A stretch of 36,471 bases of DNA, taken from Lachnospiraceae bacterium. GTDB taxonomy: Bacteria; Bacillota; Clostridia; Lachnospirales; Lachnospiraceae. A model generated the notes under the pieces. That model had not been told where the DNA came from. It searched no databases and saw only the letters and a program-made list of their open reading frames with translations. How positions within the stretch are numbered: position 1 is the stretch's first letter; every line of letters starts with the position of its first letter. Shown here piece after piece: positions 10,226 through 18,199 of the stretch. Both the position numbers and the translations under genes were made by a program. Location of the stretch: contig JAQXFO010000056.1 in assembly GCA_029005135.1 (NCBI GenBank), positions 1 to 36,471 on the forward strand, read 5' to 3'.

Positions 10226-11404
10226 ATGTACGATTCATTTCTGATTAAATACGGCGAGATCGGCATCAAGGGCAACAACCGTCACGTCTTTGAAGACGCT
10301 CTGGTCAAACGCATCCGCGAAGCGCTGGCTTCGGTGGACGGCGATTACACCATCACGAAGGAACGCGGCCGCATCTATGTCAATGCTGCCGGCGACTGGC
10401 ATTTTGATGAGGCGGTGGAGGCTCTGCGCCACGTCTTCGGCATCGTAGGCATCTGCCCGGTCATGGTTATGCCTGCCGGCACCTTCGACGCGCTGCGTGC
10501 CGGTGTGCTCGATTTTATCGGGCGTGTCTACCCGGACAGCACCGCTTCCTTCAAGATCAAGGCCCGCCGCATCAACAAAGCTTTCGAGAAAAAGTCCATG
10601 GAGATCGACGCCGAGCTGGGCGATGCCATCCTGCGCACCTATCCGAAGATGCATGTGGATGTGCACGAACCGGATATCCTGGTGGATATTGAGATCCGTG
10701 AGAACATCTATATCTATTCCGAGACGATCCCGGGCCCGGGCGGCATGCCGGTGGGCACCGGCGGCTCCGCGATGCTCCTGCTGTCGGGAGGCATCGATTC
10801 TCCGGTGGCCGGTTATATGATCGCCAAGCGCGGTGTCACCATTGACGCGGTGTATTTCCACGCGCCGCCGTATACTTCCGAGAGAGCCAAACAGAAAGTC
10901 ATTGATCTGGCCCGGGAAGTGGCCCGCTTCACAGGACCGATCCGCCTGCATATCGTGAACTTTACCGATATACAGCTGGCTATCTATGATAATTGTCCCC
11001 ACGAGGAACTGACGATCATCATGCGCCGCTATATGATGCGCATTGCCGAGCATTTTGCTCTGGAGAAGAACTGCCTCGGTCTGGTTACGGGCGAGAGCAT
11101 CGGCCAGGTGGCCAGCCAGACGATGCAGAGCCTGGTGACGACCAATGCCGTCTGCACGCTGCCGGTCTACCGGCCGCTGATCGGTTTCGACAAGAACGAT
11201 ATCGTGGCCATCGCCAAGGAGATCGGCACCTACGAGACCTCTATCCTGCCCTTTGAGGACTGCTGCACGATCTTTGTGGCAAAGCATCCGGTCACCAAGC
11301 CGATGCTCAAGACCATCGAGCATTCCGAGATGCATCTGAAGGATGTGATCGACGACCTGATGAAGACGGCTCTGGAAACCACCGAGGTCATCACCGTTCG
11401 CTGA
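10226..11404 (+). CDS. thiI: tRNA 4-thiouridine synthase ThiI (no rhodanese domain)
   Basis: ThiI adenylates uridine-8 of tRNA and inserts sulfur to give s4U. The 392-residue protein has the N-terminal ferredoxin-like and THUMP domains (about 1-165) and a PP-loop ATP pyrophosphatase domain with SGGIDS at residues 187-192. It ends after the PP-loop domain; the C-terminal rhodanese domain with its catalytic cysteine, found in E. coli ThiI, is absent. This short form is usual in Firmicutes, where the neighbouring desulfurase gives sulfur directly. The ATG at 10226 has an AAAGGA ribosome binding site. Confidence 0.96.
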   Translation: MYDSFLIKYGEIGIKGNNRHVFEDALVKRIREALASVDGDYTITKERGRIYVNAAGDWHFDEAVEALRHVFGIVGICPVMVMPAGTFDALRAGVLDFIGRVYPDSTASFKIKARRINKAFEKKSMEIDAELGDAILRTYPKMHVDVHEPDILVDIEIRENIYIYSETIPGPGGMPVGTGGSAMLLLSGGIDSPVAGYMIAKRGVTIDAVYFHAPPYTSERAKQKVIDLAREVARFTGPIRLHIVNFTDIQLAIYDNCPHEELTIIMRRYMMRIAEHFALEKNCLGLVTGESIGQVASQTMQSLVTTNAVCTLPVYRPLIGFDKNDIVAIAKEIGTYETSILPFEDCCTIFVAKHPVTKPMLKTIEHSEMHLKDVIDDLMKTALETTEVITVR

Positions 11405-11414
11405 AAAAGGCCCC

Positions 11415-11449
11415 AAAAAAGACTCTCTGCCGGTTAGGCAGAGAGTCTT
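11415..11449 (-). terminator. Terminator of the HPr-like gene (minus strand), between convergent genes
   Basis: A perfect 13-bp stem (AAGACTCTCTGCC with GGCAGAGAGTCTT, loop GGTTA). The run of six A at 11415-11420 is a T-run on the minus strand, so it terminates the minus-strand gene at 11502. The plus strand has no good T-run after the stem, but the hairpin may also slow transcription from thiI. Confidence 0.88.
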
Positions 11450-11501
11450 GAAATGTTTCCGCAAGGATGTTTGTGTGCGGCCGCCCGGGCGGCGCGGAGT
11501 C

Positions 11502-11738
11502 TTATTCGATGATATAGGGCTTCATCACAGCCAGGATCTCCTGCAGATCATCACCGTCGGCATGGATATTAAGATCGATCGGTTTGGACAGGTCGAGAGA
11601 GAAGATACCCATGATGGACTTGGCGTCGATAACGTAACGGCCGGAGATCAGATCGAAATCCTGATCAAAACGATTGACATCATTGACAAAATGCTTAACC
11701 TTGTCGATAGAATTCAATGACACTGAAACTGTATGCAT
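11502..11738 (-). CDS. HPr-like protein lacking the phosphocarrier histidine
   Basis: The 78-residue product resembles HPr of the phosphotransferase system over its whole length. The stretch AKSIMGIFSLDL matches HPr KSIMGVMSLG, and the preceding RFDQDFDL matches KYDADVNL. In HPr the active site is GIHARPA with His15; by hand alignment the equivalent place here reads NSIDKVK, so neither His15 nor Arg17 is kept. The regulatory serine corresponding to Ser46 is kept (Ser41). It therefore cannot carry phosphate like HPr and may be a regulatory relative. ATG 11738 follows GGGAGG on the minus strand. A longer frame to 11762 lacks a ribosome binding site. It has its own promoter, a small leader hairpin (11762-11777) and its own terminator. 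Confidence 0.85.
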   Translation of the reverse strand: MHTVSVSLNSIDKVKHFVNDVNRFDQDFDLISGRYVIDAKSIMGIFSLDLSKPIDLNIHADGDDLQEILAVMKPYIIE

Positions 11739-11789
11739 AAAGCAGTAACCTCCCGTCCTCAAGCACCTGCCGGTGCTAACTCTATTTCA

Positions 11790-11818
11790 AGTTTACATAG
11801 AACGGAAAGACCCGTCAA
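11790..11818 (-). promoter_or_regulatory. Promoter of the HPr-like gene
   Basis: On the minus strand TTGACG (11818-11813) and TAAACT (11795-11790) are 17 bases apart. An AGCACC/GGTGCT hairpin (11762-11777) lies in the predicted leader, upstream of the ribosome binding site. The promoter lies just upstream of divergent mtaB. Confidence 0.65.
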
Positions 11819-11838
11819 GTGTTAAAGGAGTCCGAAAA

Positions 11839-13224
11839 ATGAAAGCCGCTTTTCATAATCTTGGCTGTAAAGTAAATGAATATGAGACCGAGGCTATGAA
11901 GCAGCAGCTCGCCGATGAGGGCTATGGCATCGTCCCCTTTGATGAGAAGGCGGATGTCTATATCGTCAACACCTGCACGGTGACGGCCATGGCGGACCGC
12001 AAGTCCCGCCAGATGCTTCACAAGGCCCGGCAGAAAAACCCTGCCGCGGTGATTGCCGCCGCCGGCTGCTATGTGGAAAATGCCGGCCGCACCCTTTTAG
12101 AGGACGGCACGGTCGATCTTATCATCGGCAACAATGAAAAGAAACGTCTGGCCGAGCTTTTGACAGCCTACCACAAGGGTATCGTCCGGGAAACGATCCC
12201 TGATATTGCCGGAGAGACCTCTTATGATGAACTGAAGCTGGCCCGTCCGGTGGACAGAACCCGGGCCTTTGTCAAGATCCAGGACGGCTGCAATCAGTTC
12301 TGCACCTACTGCCGGATTCCCTATGTCCGGGGCCGTGTCAGAAGCCGCCGCCGGGAGGATGTTCTGGCGGAGATCCGCCGTCTGGCGGACAGCGGTGTGC
12401 GCGAGATCGTGCTGACGGGCATCCACATCAGCTCCTACGGTCTGGATTTCCGGGAGGGGCTGCCGGCATCGGCCATGCGGACGCCTGAGGCCGCCCATGC
12501 CGTGACCAATGACTGCCTGCTGGATCTGATCCGCGAGATGGCCTCCGTTGATGGCATCGCCAGGATCCGTCTTGGCTCTCTGGAGCCGGGCATTGTGACG
12601 GAGGACTTTGCCGCCGGCATCAGTGCTGTCGACAAAATATGCCCCCAGTTCCACCTGTCGCTCCAGAGCGGCTGCGACAGCACACTTCGCCGGATGAACC
12701 GCCGCTATACCACAGCGGATTTCAGGAGAAGTGCCGCCCTTCTTCGCCGCTGTTTTGACAGACCGGCGCTGACGACCGATGTGATCGTCGGTTTTCCGGG
12801 CGAGACGGAGGCGGAATTTTCCGAGACGAAGACTTTTCTGGAGGAGATCCGCTTCGCCAAAACACACATTTTCAAGTATTCGCGCCGTGCCGGGACGAAG
12901 GCTGCCGTCATGCCCGCCCAGGTCAGCGAGCCGGTGAAGACCGCCCGCTCCCGCCTTCTTCTGGATTTGGATGAGGCGAACAGCGCCGCTTATGCCCGGT
13001 CGATCGCCGACCGCCCGCTGACGGTCCTCTTCGAGGAGAAGAAGATCATCGACGGCAGGACTTACTGGAAGGGTCACAGCCGCGAGAATCTGATGGTGCT
13101 CATGGCTTCGGAGGCCGATCTGGAAAATGAGATCCTGTCCTGCCGCTATGTTTCCCCGGGCCCCGAAGGCACGGTGATCGGTGAAATGGCCCCAACCGTT
13201 GAAAACAAGGACAGCTTAGAGTAA
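11839..13224 (+). CDS. mtaB: tRNA t6A37 methylthiotransferase MtaB
   Basis: MtaB is a radical-SAM enzyme that converts t6A37 to ms2t6A in tRNAs. The 461-residue protein has the N-terminal methylthiotransferase domain with three cluster cysteines (about Cys10, Cys46, Cys77), a radical SAM core with CxxxCxxC at Cys151/155/158 in DGCNQFCTYCRIPYVRGRVRSR-like context, and a C-terminal TRAM-like region. The motif GCKVNEYE and RGRVRSR favour MtaB over MiaB or RimO. ATG 11839 follows AAAGGAG with spacing 8; an open frame upstream to 11773 has no such signal. No strong promoter was seen on this strand. Confidence 0.94.
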   Translation: MKAAFHNLGCKVNEYETEAMKQQLADEGYGIVPFDEKADVYIVNTCTVTAMADRKSRQMLHKARQKNPAAVIAAAGCYVENAGRTLLEDGTVDLIIGNNEKKRLAELLTAYHKGIVRETIPDIAGETSYDELKLARPVDRTRAFVKIQDGCNQFCTYCRIPYVRGRVRSRRREDVLAEIRRLADSGVREIVLTGIHISSYGLDFREGLPASAMRTPEAAHAVTNDCLLDLIREMASVDGIARIRLGSLEPGIVTEDFAAGISAVDKICPQFHLSLQSGCDSTLRRMNRRYTTADFRRSAALLRRCFDRPALTTDVIVGFPGETEAEFSETKTFLEEIRFAKTHIFKYSRRAGTKAAVMPAQVSEPVKTARSRLLLDLDEANSAAYARSIADRPLTVLFEEKKIIDGRTYWKGHSRENLMVLMASEADLENEILSCRYVSPGPEGTVIGEMAPTVENKDSLE

Positions 13225-13227
13225 AAT
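13199..13227 (+). promoter_or_regulatory. Promoter of the ireB-ruvX-rnj operon
   Basis: TTGAAA (13199-13204) and TAAAAT (13222-13227) are 17 bases apart, overlapping the last codons of mtaB. The next gene starts 39 bases after the -10. One mismatch in each box relative to consensus. Confidence 0.65.
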
Positions 13228-13266
13228 AGAACTGATATAGAGTTTTTTCGGGAGAAAGGTTAGGTA

Positions 13267-13545
13267 ATGCACATGGGACAGGATTTTGGCAGCACACAGT
13301 TTTTCCGGGTGGGAGCCGAACCTGAGGTTCAGGTCAAGGATGTCCTGAACACGGTCTACAATGCCATGGTGGAGAAGGGCTACAACCCGGTCAATCAGAT
13401 CGTCGGTTATATTATGTCCGGAGATCCGACCTACATCACCAGCTACAAGGGTGCCCGTTCTCTGATTATCAAGGTCGAACGCGACGAACTCGTCGAGGAA
13501 CTGCTGAAATCCTACATCAGGCACAAGGCCTGGGAAGAAGACTGA
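13267..13545 (+). CDS. ireB: IreB family regulatory phosphoprotein (UPF0297)
   Basis: IreB-type proteins (YrzL in Bacillus) are small dimeric proteins. In Enterococcus faecalis IreB is a substrate of the Ser/Thr kinase IreK and affects cephalosporin resistance. The 92-residue product shows the family features: a short N-terminal DFGSTQFF segment and the core LNTVYNAMVEKGYNPVNQIVGYIMSGDPTYIT. ATG 13267 or 13273 could be the start. It is followed after two bases by ruvX and then the DUF1292 gene, the same order as yrzL-yrrK-yrzB. The role in this organism is inferred from the family. Confidence 0.93.
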   Translation: MHMGQDFGSTQFFRVGAEPEVQVKDVLNTVYNAMVEKGYNPVNQIVGYIMSGDPTYITSYKGARSLIIKVERDELVEELLKSYIRHKAWEED

Positions 13546-13547
13546 CG

Positions 13548-13985
13548 GTGCGCCTTCTGGGACTGGATTACGGGTCGAAGACCGTCGGTGTGGCCGTGAG
13601 CGATGAGCTGGGGCTGGGCGCGACGGCGGTGGAGATCATCCGCCGCGATAAGGAGAACCATCTCCGGCAGACGCTTGGCCGGATCGAGGCGCTGACGCGG
13701 GAATACGGCGTCGGGGCTGTCGTTCTGGGCCATCCCGTCAATATGGACGGTTCCGTGGGAGAGAGGGCTCTCTTGGCCGAGGCCTTCCGGGATAAGCTGA
13801 TGAAGCGCCTGTCGATCCCTGTCTATCTGTGGGATGAGCGGCTGACCACGGTGGAGGCGGAGGAGATCATGGCCTTTCACGGGATCCGGGAAAACCGTTA
13901 CAAAGACTACGTGGATATGATCGCCGCCAAGGTGATCCTTGAAGATTGGATGAGTTCTCATAATAATGGAAAAGATCAGATTTGA
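13548..13985 (+). CDS. ruvX: Putative pre-16S rRNA nuclease / Holliday junction resolvase-like RuvX (YqgF)
   Basis: The 145-residue product has the YqgF RNase H-like fold signature LGLDYGSKTVGVAVSD with the first catalytic aspartate at residue 7, the GHPVNMDGS motif, and the DERLTTVEAE motif. The E. coli homologue is needed for maturation of the 5' end of 16S rRNA. Translation starts at GTG 13548, two bases after the ireB stop, so translation is probably coupled. Its 3' end overlaps the next gene by 20 bases. Confidence 0.94.
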   Translation: MRLLGLDYGSKTVGVAVSDELGLGATAVEIIRRDKENHLRQTLGRIEALTREYGVGAVVLGHPVNMDGSVGERALLAEAFRDKLMKRLSIPVYLWDERLTTVEAEEIMAFHGIRENRYKDYVDMIAAKVILEDWMSSHNNGKDQI

Positions 13986-14226
13986 AGCCTTAGACGGCAC
14001 GGTTGATGAATTCTATGTCGAAGCCGAGACGCGTCTTAACGGCAGCAGCTACCTGCTGGTGTCCGACAGCGAAGAGGACGATGCGTCGGCTTTGATTTTA
14101 AAAGATATTTCCTCAGACACGAGTGAAGAGGCTGAGTATGTCATCGTGGAGGATGACGTCGAACTGGAGGCCCTCTTAAACGTATTTCAGGAAATATTGG
14201 AAGATGACGCTGATATTGAACTGTAA
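13966..14226 (+). CDS. DUF1292 family protein (YrzB-like)
   Basis: This small, very acidic 86-residue protein has the DUF1292 pattern: an early FEALDGTVDEFYVEAETRL-like strand region, a central S-YLLVSDSEEDDASALILKD segment, and a Glu/Asp-rich end. The Bacillus homologue is YrzB and its function is unknown. ATG 13966 lies inside ruvX (20-base overlap), and the trio with ireB and ruvX is conserved in Firmicutes. RNase J follows 20 bases later. Confidence 0.88.
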   Translation: MEKIRFEALDGTVDEFYVEAETRLNGSSYLLVSDSEEDDASALILKDISSDTSEEAEYVIVEDDVELEALLNVFQEILEDDADIEL

Positions 14227-14246
14227 AAGAAAAAAGGAGAATTTTT

Positions 14247-15917
14247 TTGAGAAAAAGAAAACAGAATAAGGATAAGCTGCGTATCATACCGCTGGGAGGC
14301 CTGGACGGCATCGGTATGAATATGACGGCTTTTGAGTACAACGACAGCATTATCGTCGTCGACTGCGGACTGGCGTTCCCTGAAGACGATATGCCGGGCG
14401 TTGATTTTGTCATCCCCGATATTACGTATCTCAAGGAGAATGCGGAAAAGATCAGGGGTTTTGTCATCACGCACGGACATGAAGACCACATCGGCGCTGT
14501 GCCCTATGTTTTTAAGGACATCAAGACAACGCTCTACACCACCAAGCTGACGATGGTGCTGATCGAGAAGAAGCTGGAAGAGCACGGCATGATGAAGACC
14601 GTCAAGCGCCGTGTGATCAAATACGGCCAGTCGGTGACCCTGGGTGCCTTCCGGGTGGAATTTATCAAGACGAATCACAGCATCCAGGATGCGGCGGCTC
14701 TGGCGATCTACACGCCGGAGGGGATTATCGTTCATACCGGCGATTTCAAGGTGGATTACACGCCGGTCTACGGCGATGCCATCGACCTGCAGCGTTTTGC
14801 GGAGCTGGGGAAGAAGGGCGTGCTGGCGTTGATGTGCGACTCGACCAATGCGGCCCGGCCGGGCTTTACGATGTCCGAGAAGACCGTCGGCGTCGTCTTT
14901 GACCATATTTTTGCCGAGCATAAGCGCCACCGCCTGATCATCTCAACCTTTGCGTCGAATGTGGACCGTGTCCAGCAGATCATCAATACGGCGGTGAAGT
15001 ATAAGCGCAAGGTCTGTCTCGAGGGCCGTTCGATGCTGAATGTCATCGGTGCCGCCGTGGAGCTGGGCTATATCGATGACCACATGAACACGATCATTTC
15101 CCTGGATGAGCTGGGTAACTATCCGCCCGAAAAGGTTGTGCTGATCTGTACCGGCAGCCAGGGCGAGGAGATGGCGGCGCTGTCGCGCATGGCGGCCAAT
15201 GTCCACAAGAAAGTCAAGATCATGCCCGGCGATGCGGTCGTCTTCTCGTCCCATCCGATCCCGGGCAATGAAAAGGCCGTCTCGAACGTGATCAACGAGC
15301 TGTCGGAGATCGGTGCCGAGGTCATTTTCGAGGATGCTCATGTCTCCGGCCATGCCTGCCAGGAGGATATCAAGCTGATGTACGCCCTGATACAGCCGCA
15401 GTACGCGATCCCTGTCCACGGGGAGAGGCGTCACCTGCAGGCCCAGGCGAAACTGGCCGAGTCCATCGGTATTCCGTCCCGCAATGTTATCCTGATGCAC
15501 AACGGCGATGTCCTGGAACTGTCCGAGAAGCGGGCGGCCATCGTGGACAAGGTTCAGAGCGGCAATATCTATGTTGACGGCCTGGGGGTCGGCGATGTCG
15601 GCCAGGTGGTCCTCCGCGACCGCCAGAAGCTGGCGGAGGACGGCATTGTGATCGTGGTGATGACCCTGGACGGTTACAGTCATCAGCTGATCGCCGGCCC
15701 GGATATCGTCTCCCGCGGCTTTGTCTACGTTAAAGAATCCGAAAGCCTGATCGAGGAGGCCAACCGGGTCGCGGCAGCGGCCGTGATGCGCTGCCTCGAC
15801 CGGCATATCACCGACTGGAGCAAGATCAAGAGCCAGGTCAGAGATGAACTGACGGAGTTTATCTGGAAGAGGACCCAGCGCAGCCCGATGATCCTGCCGA
15901 TCATCATGGAGGCCTGA
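14247..15917 (+). CDS. rnjA: Ribonuclease J
   Basis: RNase J is a metallo-beta-lactamase/beta-CASP enzyme with 5' exo- and endonuclease activity in mRNA decay and rRNA processing. The 556-residue product has the zinc motif HGHEDHIG (His76, His78, Asp80, His81), further metal ligands (NHSIQDAAAL, TGDFKVD), the beta-CASP region, and the C-terminal domain. It starts at TTG 14247 with AAGGAG at 14234-14239 and a lysine/arginine-rich N-terminus. The symbol rnjA is given for the RNase J1 type, but J1 versus J2 cannot be decided by eye. It sits inside a cluster (ireB-ruvX-DUF1292 and mltG-U32) that in Bacillus lacks it. Confidence 0.94.
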   Translation: MRKRKQNKDKLRIIPLGGLDGIGMNMTAFEYNDSIIVVDCGLAFPEDDMPGVDFVIPDITYLKENAEKIRGFVITHGHEDHIGAVPYVFKDIKTTLYTTKLTMVLIEKKLEEHGMMKTVKRRVIKYGQSVTLGAFRVEFIKTNHSIQDAAALAIYTPEGIIVHTGDFKVDYTPVYGDAIDLQRFAELGKKGVLALMCDSTNAARPGFTMSEKTVGVVFDHIFAEHKRHRLIISTFASNVDRVQQIINTAVKYKRKVCLEGRSMLNVIGAAVELGYIDDHMNTIISLDELGNYPPEKVVLICTGSQGEEMAALSRMAANVHKKVKIMPGDAVVFSSHPIPGNEKAVSNVINELSEIGAEVIFEDAHVSGHACQEDIKLMYALIQPQYAIPVHGERRHLQAQAKLAESIGIPSRNVILMHNGDVLELSEKRAAIVDKVQSGNIYVDGLGVGDVGQVVLRDRQKLAEDGIVIVVMTLDGYSHQLIAGPDIVSRGFVYVKESESLIEEANRVAAAAVMRCLDRHITDWSKIKSQVRDELTEFIWKRTQRSPMILPIIMEA

Positions 15918-16256
15918 ATGAGCGGCGAAAACGAACAGACGGACATCCTGTCAGCTTTGCGCGCTTCGATCCGTGCCTGGCCGGAATACCGGCGCTATCA
16001 GGACTGTGAAAAGCAGATGTGGCGTGTGCCCGGTCTGAAGGCCGGCGTGGATGCCCTGAGAAGAGACATCTATGCCATGGGGGAGCTTGATGACGCGGCG
16101 TATCTTGCCGAGGCCCGGCGTCTTTGTGAGGCAAATGCCGACCTTCTGGCCAATCCCGACGCCGCGGCCTATCTGGAGGCGGAAGCCGGTCTGTGCCGGC
16201 GCATCCGGGAGTATTATCGCGTGATCAATGAAGAGGCGGCGGTTCATCTGCCGTAA
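15918..16256 (+). CDS. YlbF family regulator
   Basis: The 112-residue, mainly helical protein resembles the YlbF/YmcA (Com_YlbF) family. It has an N-terminal ILSALRASIRAWPEYRRYQDCE segment and a C-terminal LEAEAGLCRRIREYYRVINEE helix. In Bacillus, YlbF, YmcA and YaaT form a complex that steers RNase Y mRNA processing. ATG 15918 follows directly after the RNase J stop, so a link to RNA turnover is suggested by context. No ribosome binding site beyond the GGAGG within the end of rnj is needed. Function here is inferred. Confidence 0.82.
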   Translation: MSGENEQTDILSALRASIRAWPEYRRYQDCEKQMWRVPGLKAGVDALRRDIYAMGELDDAAYLAEARRLCEANADLLANPDAAAYLEAEAGLCRRIREYYRVINEEAAVHLP

Positions 16257-16266
16257 AGGAAGCGTC

Positions 16267-16662
16267 ATGTCCAAGAAAAAAGAAAAACCATTTGAAGCGG
16301 CCATTCTGGGCTTTCAGAGCATCACCCGCCTCCTGATTTTCATTCTGGCAGCGGTGATCATCATTCTTCTGGGCCGGCTGTCTTACAAGTTTGGCTATAA
16401 TGTGTTCTATGAGCAGCCGGTGGCAGAGGCACCGGGAACGGACGTTGTGGTAACGATCCCCGAGGGTGTCTCAGCCCATCAGATCGGTAAACTCCTGGAG
16501 GAAGCCGGCCTGATCGAGGACGCCTGGGTCTTCACCGTCCAGGAGAGGCTGTCGGCTTATCATAACGATGTCAAGCCGGGTACCTACACACTGAACACAG
16601 CTCAGAGACCGACGGAGATGCTCGCGGTGATGTCTCCCGCCGATGAAGAAGAGGAAGAGTGA
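16267..16662 (+). CDS. Short MltG-like membrane protein without catalytic domain
   Basis: The 131-residue protein has a basic cytosolic start (MSKKKEKP), one membrane helix at about 18-38, and an extracellular part with the LysM-like beginning of MltG/YceG (VVVTIPEGVSAHQIGKLLEEAGLI, then KPGTYTLN), ending in an acidic DEEEEE tail. Full MltG proteins are about 340 residues or more and carry a catalytic glutamate in a C-terminal domain that is absent here. There is no trace of the missing part downstream, where the U32 gene starts one base later. The position matches yrrL (mltG) of the Bacillus cluster. It may be a non-catalytic partner or regulator of peptidoglycan synthesis. Confidence 0.8.
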   Translation: MSKKKEKPFEAAILGFQSITRLLIFILAAVIIILLGRLSYKFGYNVFYEQPVAEAPGTDVVVTIPEGVSAHQIGKLLEEAGLIEDAWVFTVQERLSAYHNDVKPGTYTLNTAQRPTEMLAVMSPADEEEEE

Positions 16663-16663
16663 G

Positions 16664-17941
16664 ATGACGGATACTCATCGTGACGAAGACGGCGGACATC
16701 GTCATCCGGAACTGCTTCTGCCGGCCGGCTCCATGCCCGTCCTTAAGACCGCCGTCCGCTACGGTGCCGGTGCTGTCTATATCGGCGGGGAAGCCTTCAG
16801 CCTGAGGGCCGGTGCGAAGAACTTTTCGCCGGAAGCGATGGCGGAGGCCATCGACTTTGCCCATGCGCACGGCGTCAAAGTCCATGTGACGGCCAATATC
16901 TTTGCCCATGACAGGGATATCCGGGAGGCTGCCGCTTATTTTCGTGAACTGAATGAGTTGAAACCGGATGCCGTCCTGGTGGCGGATCCCGGCATGTTCC
17001 GGCTGGCGATGCGCCATTGTCCGGATGTGGAGAAGCACATCAGCACTCAGGCCAACAATACGAACGCTGAGACCTGCCTGTTCTGGAAGGAACTGGGCGC
17101 CGCCCGTGTGGTGACGGCCCGGGAGCTGTCCCTGAAGGAGATCGCTGGGATCCGCGCGGCCGTGGGGGATTCTCTGGAGATTGAGGCTTTTGTCCATGGC
17201 GCCATGTGCATCTCCTACTCGGGCCGCTGCCTTCTCAGCAGCTTTTTTACGGGGCGTGATGCCAATCACGGTGCCTGCGCCCACCCCTGCCGCTGGCAGT
17301 ATGCCGTCATGGAAATGACGCGGCCGGGAGAATACCTGCCCGTCGAGGAGACGGAGCGGGGAACTTATATCTTCAATTCCCGGGATCTGTGCATGGTCAA
17401 TCATCTGCCGGATCTGTATGCGGCGGGGATCGACAGCTTCAAGGTCGAGGGCCGGATGAAAACCGCCCTCTATGTGGCCACGGTGGGCCGGACCTACCGC
17501 GCCGCCATGGATGATTACGAAAAAGATCCTGCCCTCTATGAAGCACGTCTGCCCTGGTACGAGGCGCAGATCGGAGAGGGAACCTACCGGGATTTCACCA
17601 CCGGGTTCTTCTACGGAAGACCTGACGAGACAGCCCAGATCTACAACCGCAATACATACCTTAAGACGGCCACCTATCTGGGCTGCGTCGAAGAGGTCAG
17701 CGGCGGCGACAGGATCTGCCTATCCCAGAAAAATAAGTTTTCGACGGGGGAAATGATCGAATTCATGAAGCCCGACGGTACGGATGTGCGTGCCGTGGTG
17801 CGGAGTATCCGGGGTGAAGACGGTCAGGAGCGGGACAGCGCACCCCATCCCGGTGAAAGGATCGAGGTCAGCCTTGAACTGGCGGATGGCGGTGTCCCTG
17901 AGACGGGCGATATCATTCGGCGACGGGAGACGGCCGGCTGA
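16664..17941 (+). CDS. U32 family protease-like protein (TrhP/YrrN-O type)
   Basis: The 425-residue product belongs to peptidase family U32. It shows the signature region EAFVHGAMCISYSGRCLLSSFFTGRDAN with further cysteines in GACAHPCRW, and an N-terminal TIM-barrel-like start ELLLPAGSMPVLKTAVRYGAGAVYIGG. Family members TrhP1/TrhP2 in Bacillus and TrhP in E. coli are needed for 5-hydroxylation of uridine-34 in tRNA, rather than acting as simple proteases. ATG 16664 lies one base after the mltG-like stop; a frame beginning at 16643 overlaps that gene. In Bacillus the homologues lie beside mltG together with the methyltransferase trmR, which is not seen here. It ends the operon, before a terminator. 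Confidence 0.9.
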   Translation: MTDTHRDEDGGHRHPELLLPAGSMPVLKTAVRYGAGAVYIGGEAFSLRAGAKNFSPEAMAEAIDFAHAHGVKVHVTANIFAHDRDIREAAAYFRELNELKPDAVLVADPGMFRLAMRHCPDVEKHISTQANNTNAETCLFWKELGAARVVTARELSLKEIAGIRAAVGDSLEIEAFVHGAMCISYSGRCLLSSFFTGRDANHGACAHPCRWQYAVMEMTRPGEYLPVEETERGTYIFNSRDLCMVNHLPDLYAAGIDSFKVEGRMKTALYVATVGRTYRAAMDDYEKDPALYEARLPWYEAQIGEGTYRDFTTGFFYGRPDETAQIYNRNTYLKTATYLGCVEEVSGGDRICLSQKNKFSTGEMIEFMKPDGTDVRAVVRSIRGEDGQERDSAPHPGERIEVSLELADGGVPETGDIIRRRETAG

Positions 17942-17965
17942 GAAAACAGAATCGTGACATAAGAT

Positions 17966-18004
17966 AACAGGCTTTCGGCTTTTTTTGCCGGAAGCCTGTT
18001 TTTG
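17966..18004 (+). terminator. Intrinsic terminator after the U32 gene
   Basis: A 14-bp stem (AACAGGCTTTCGGC with GCCGGAAGCCTGTT, one G-T pair) with a loop of seven T is followed by TTTTGT. It ends the ireB-to-U32 operon. Confidence 0.9.
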
Positions 18005-18030
18005 TCTGTCAAATCCATCGGGGGCTGTGC

Positions 18031-18036
18031 TACAAT
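18031..18036 (+). promoter_or_regulatory. Possible promoter -10 for comM, with structured leader
   Basis: TACAAT at 18031-18036 lies in the 258-base gap between the U32 terminator and comM; CTGTCA at 18006 is a weak -35 (spacing 19). Downstream the leader can form CGGCGC/GCGCCG (18069-18087) and GGGCA/TGCCC (18139-18175) stems. None matches a riboswitch class I recognise. Confidence 0.35.
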
Positions 18037-18199
18037 GGCCCTGCCTTTCACAGGGACGGTCTGTCCCGCGGCGCCGGAAAAGCGCCGTTTCGTATCCATG
18101 CTTTCTTATTATATAGTGCTGTAGAGTGCGGCTGCGGCGGGCAGCTCACGGTGAATAGTCTGAGACGCTGTGCCCGGCGGCAAAGCTAAGGGAGGCTTT

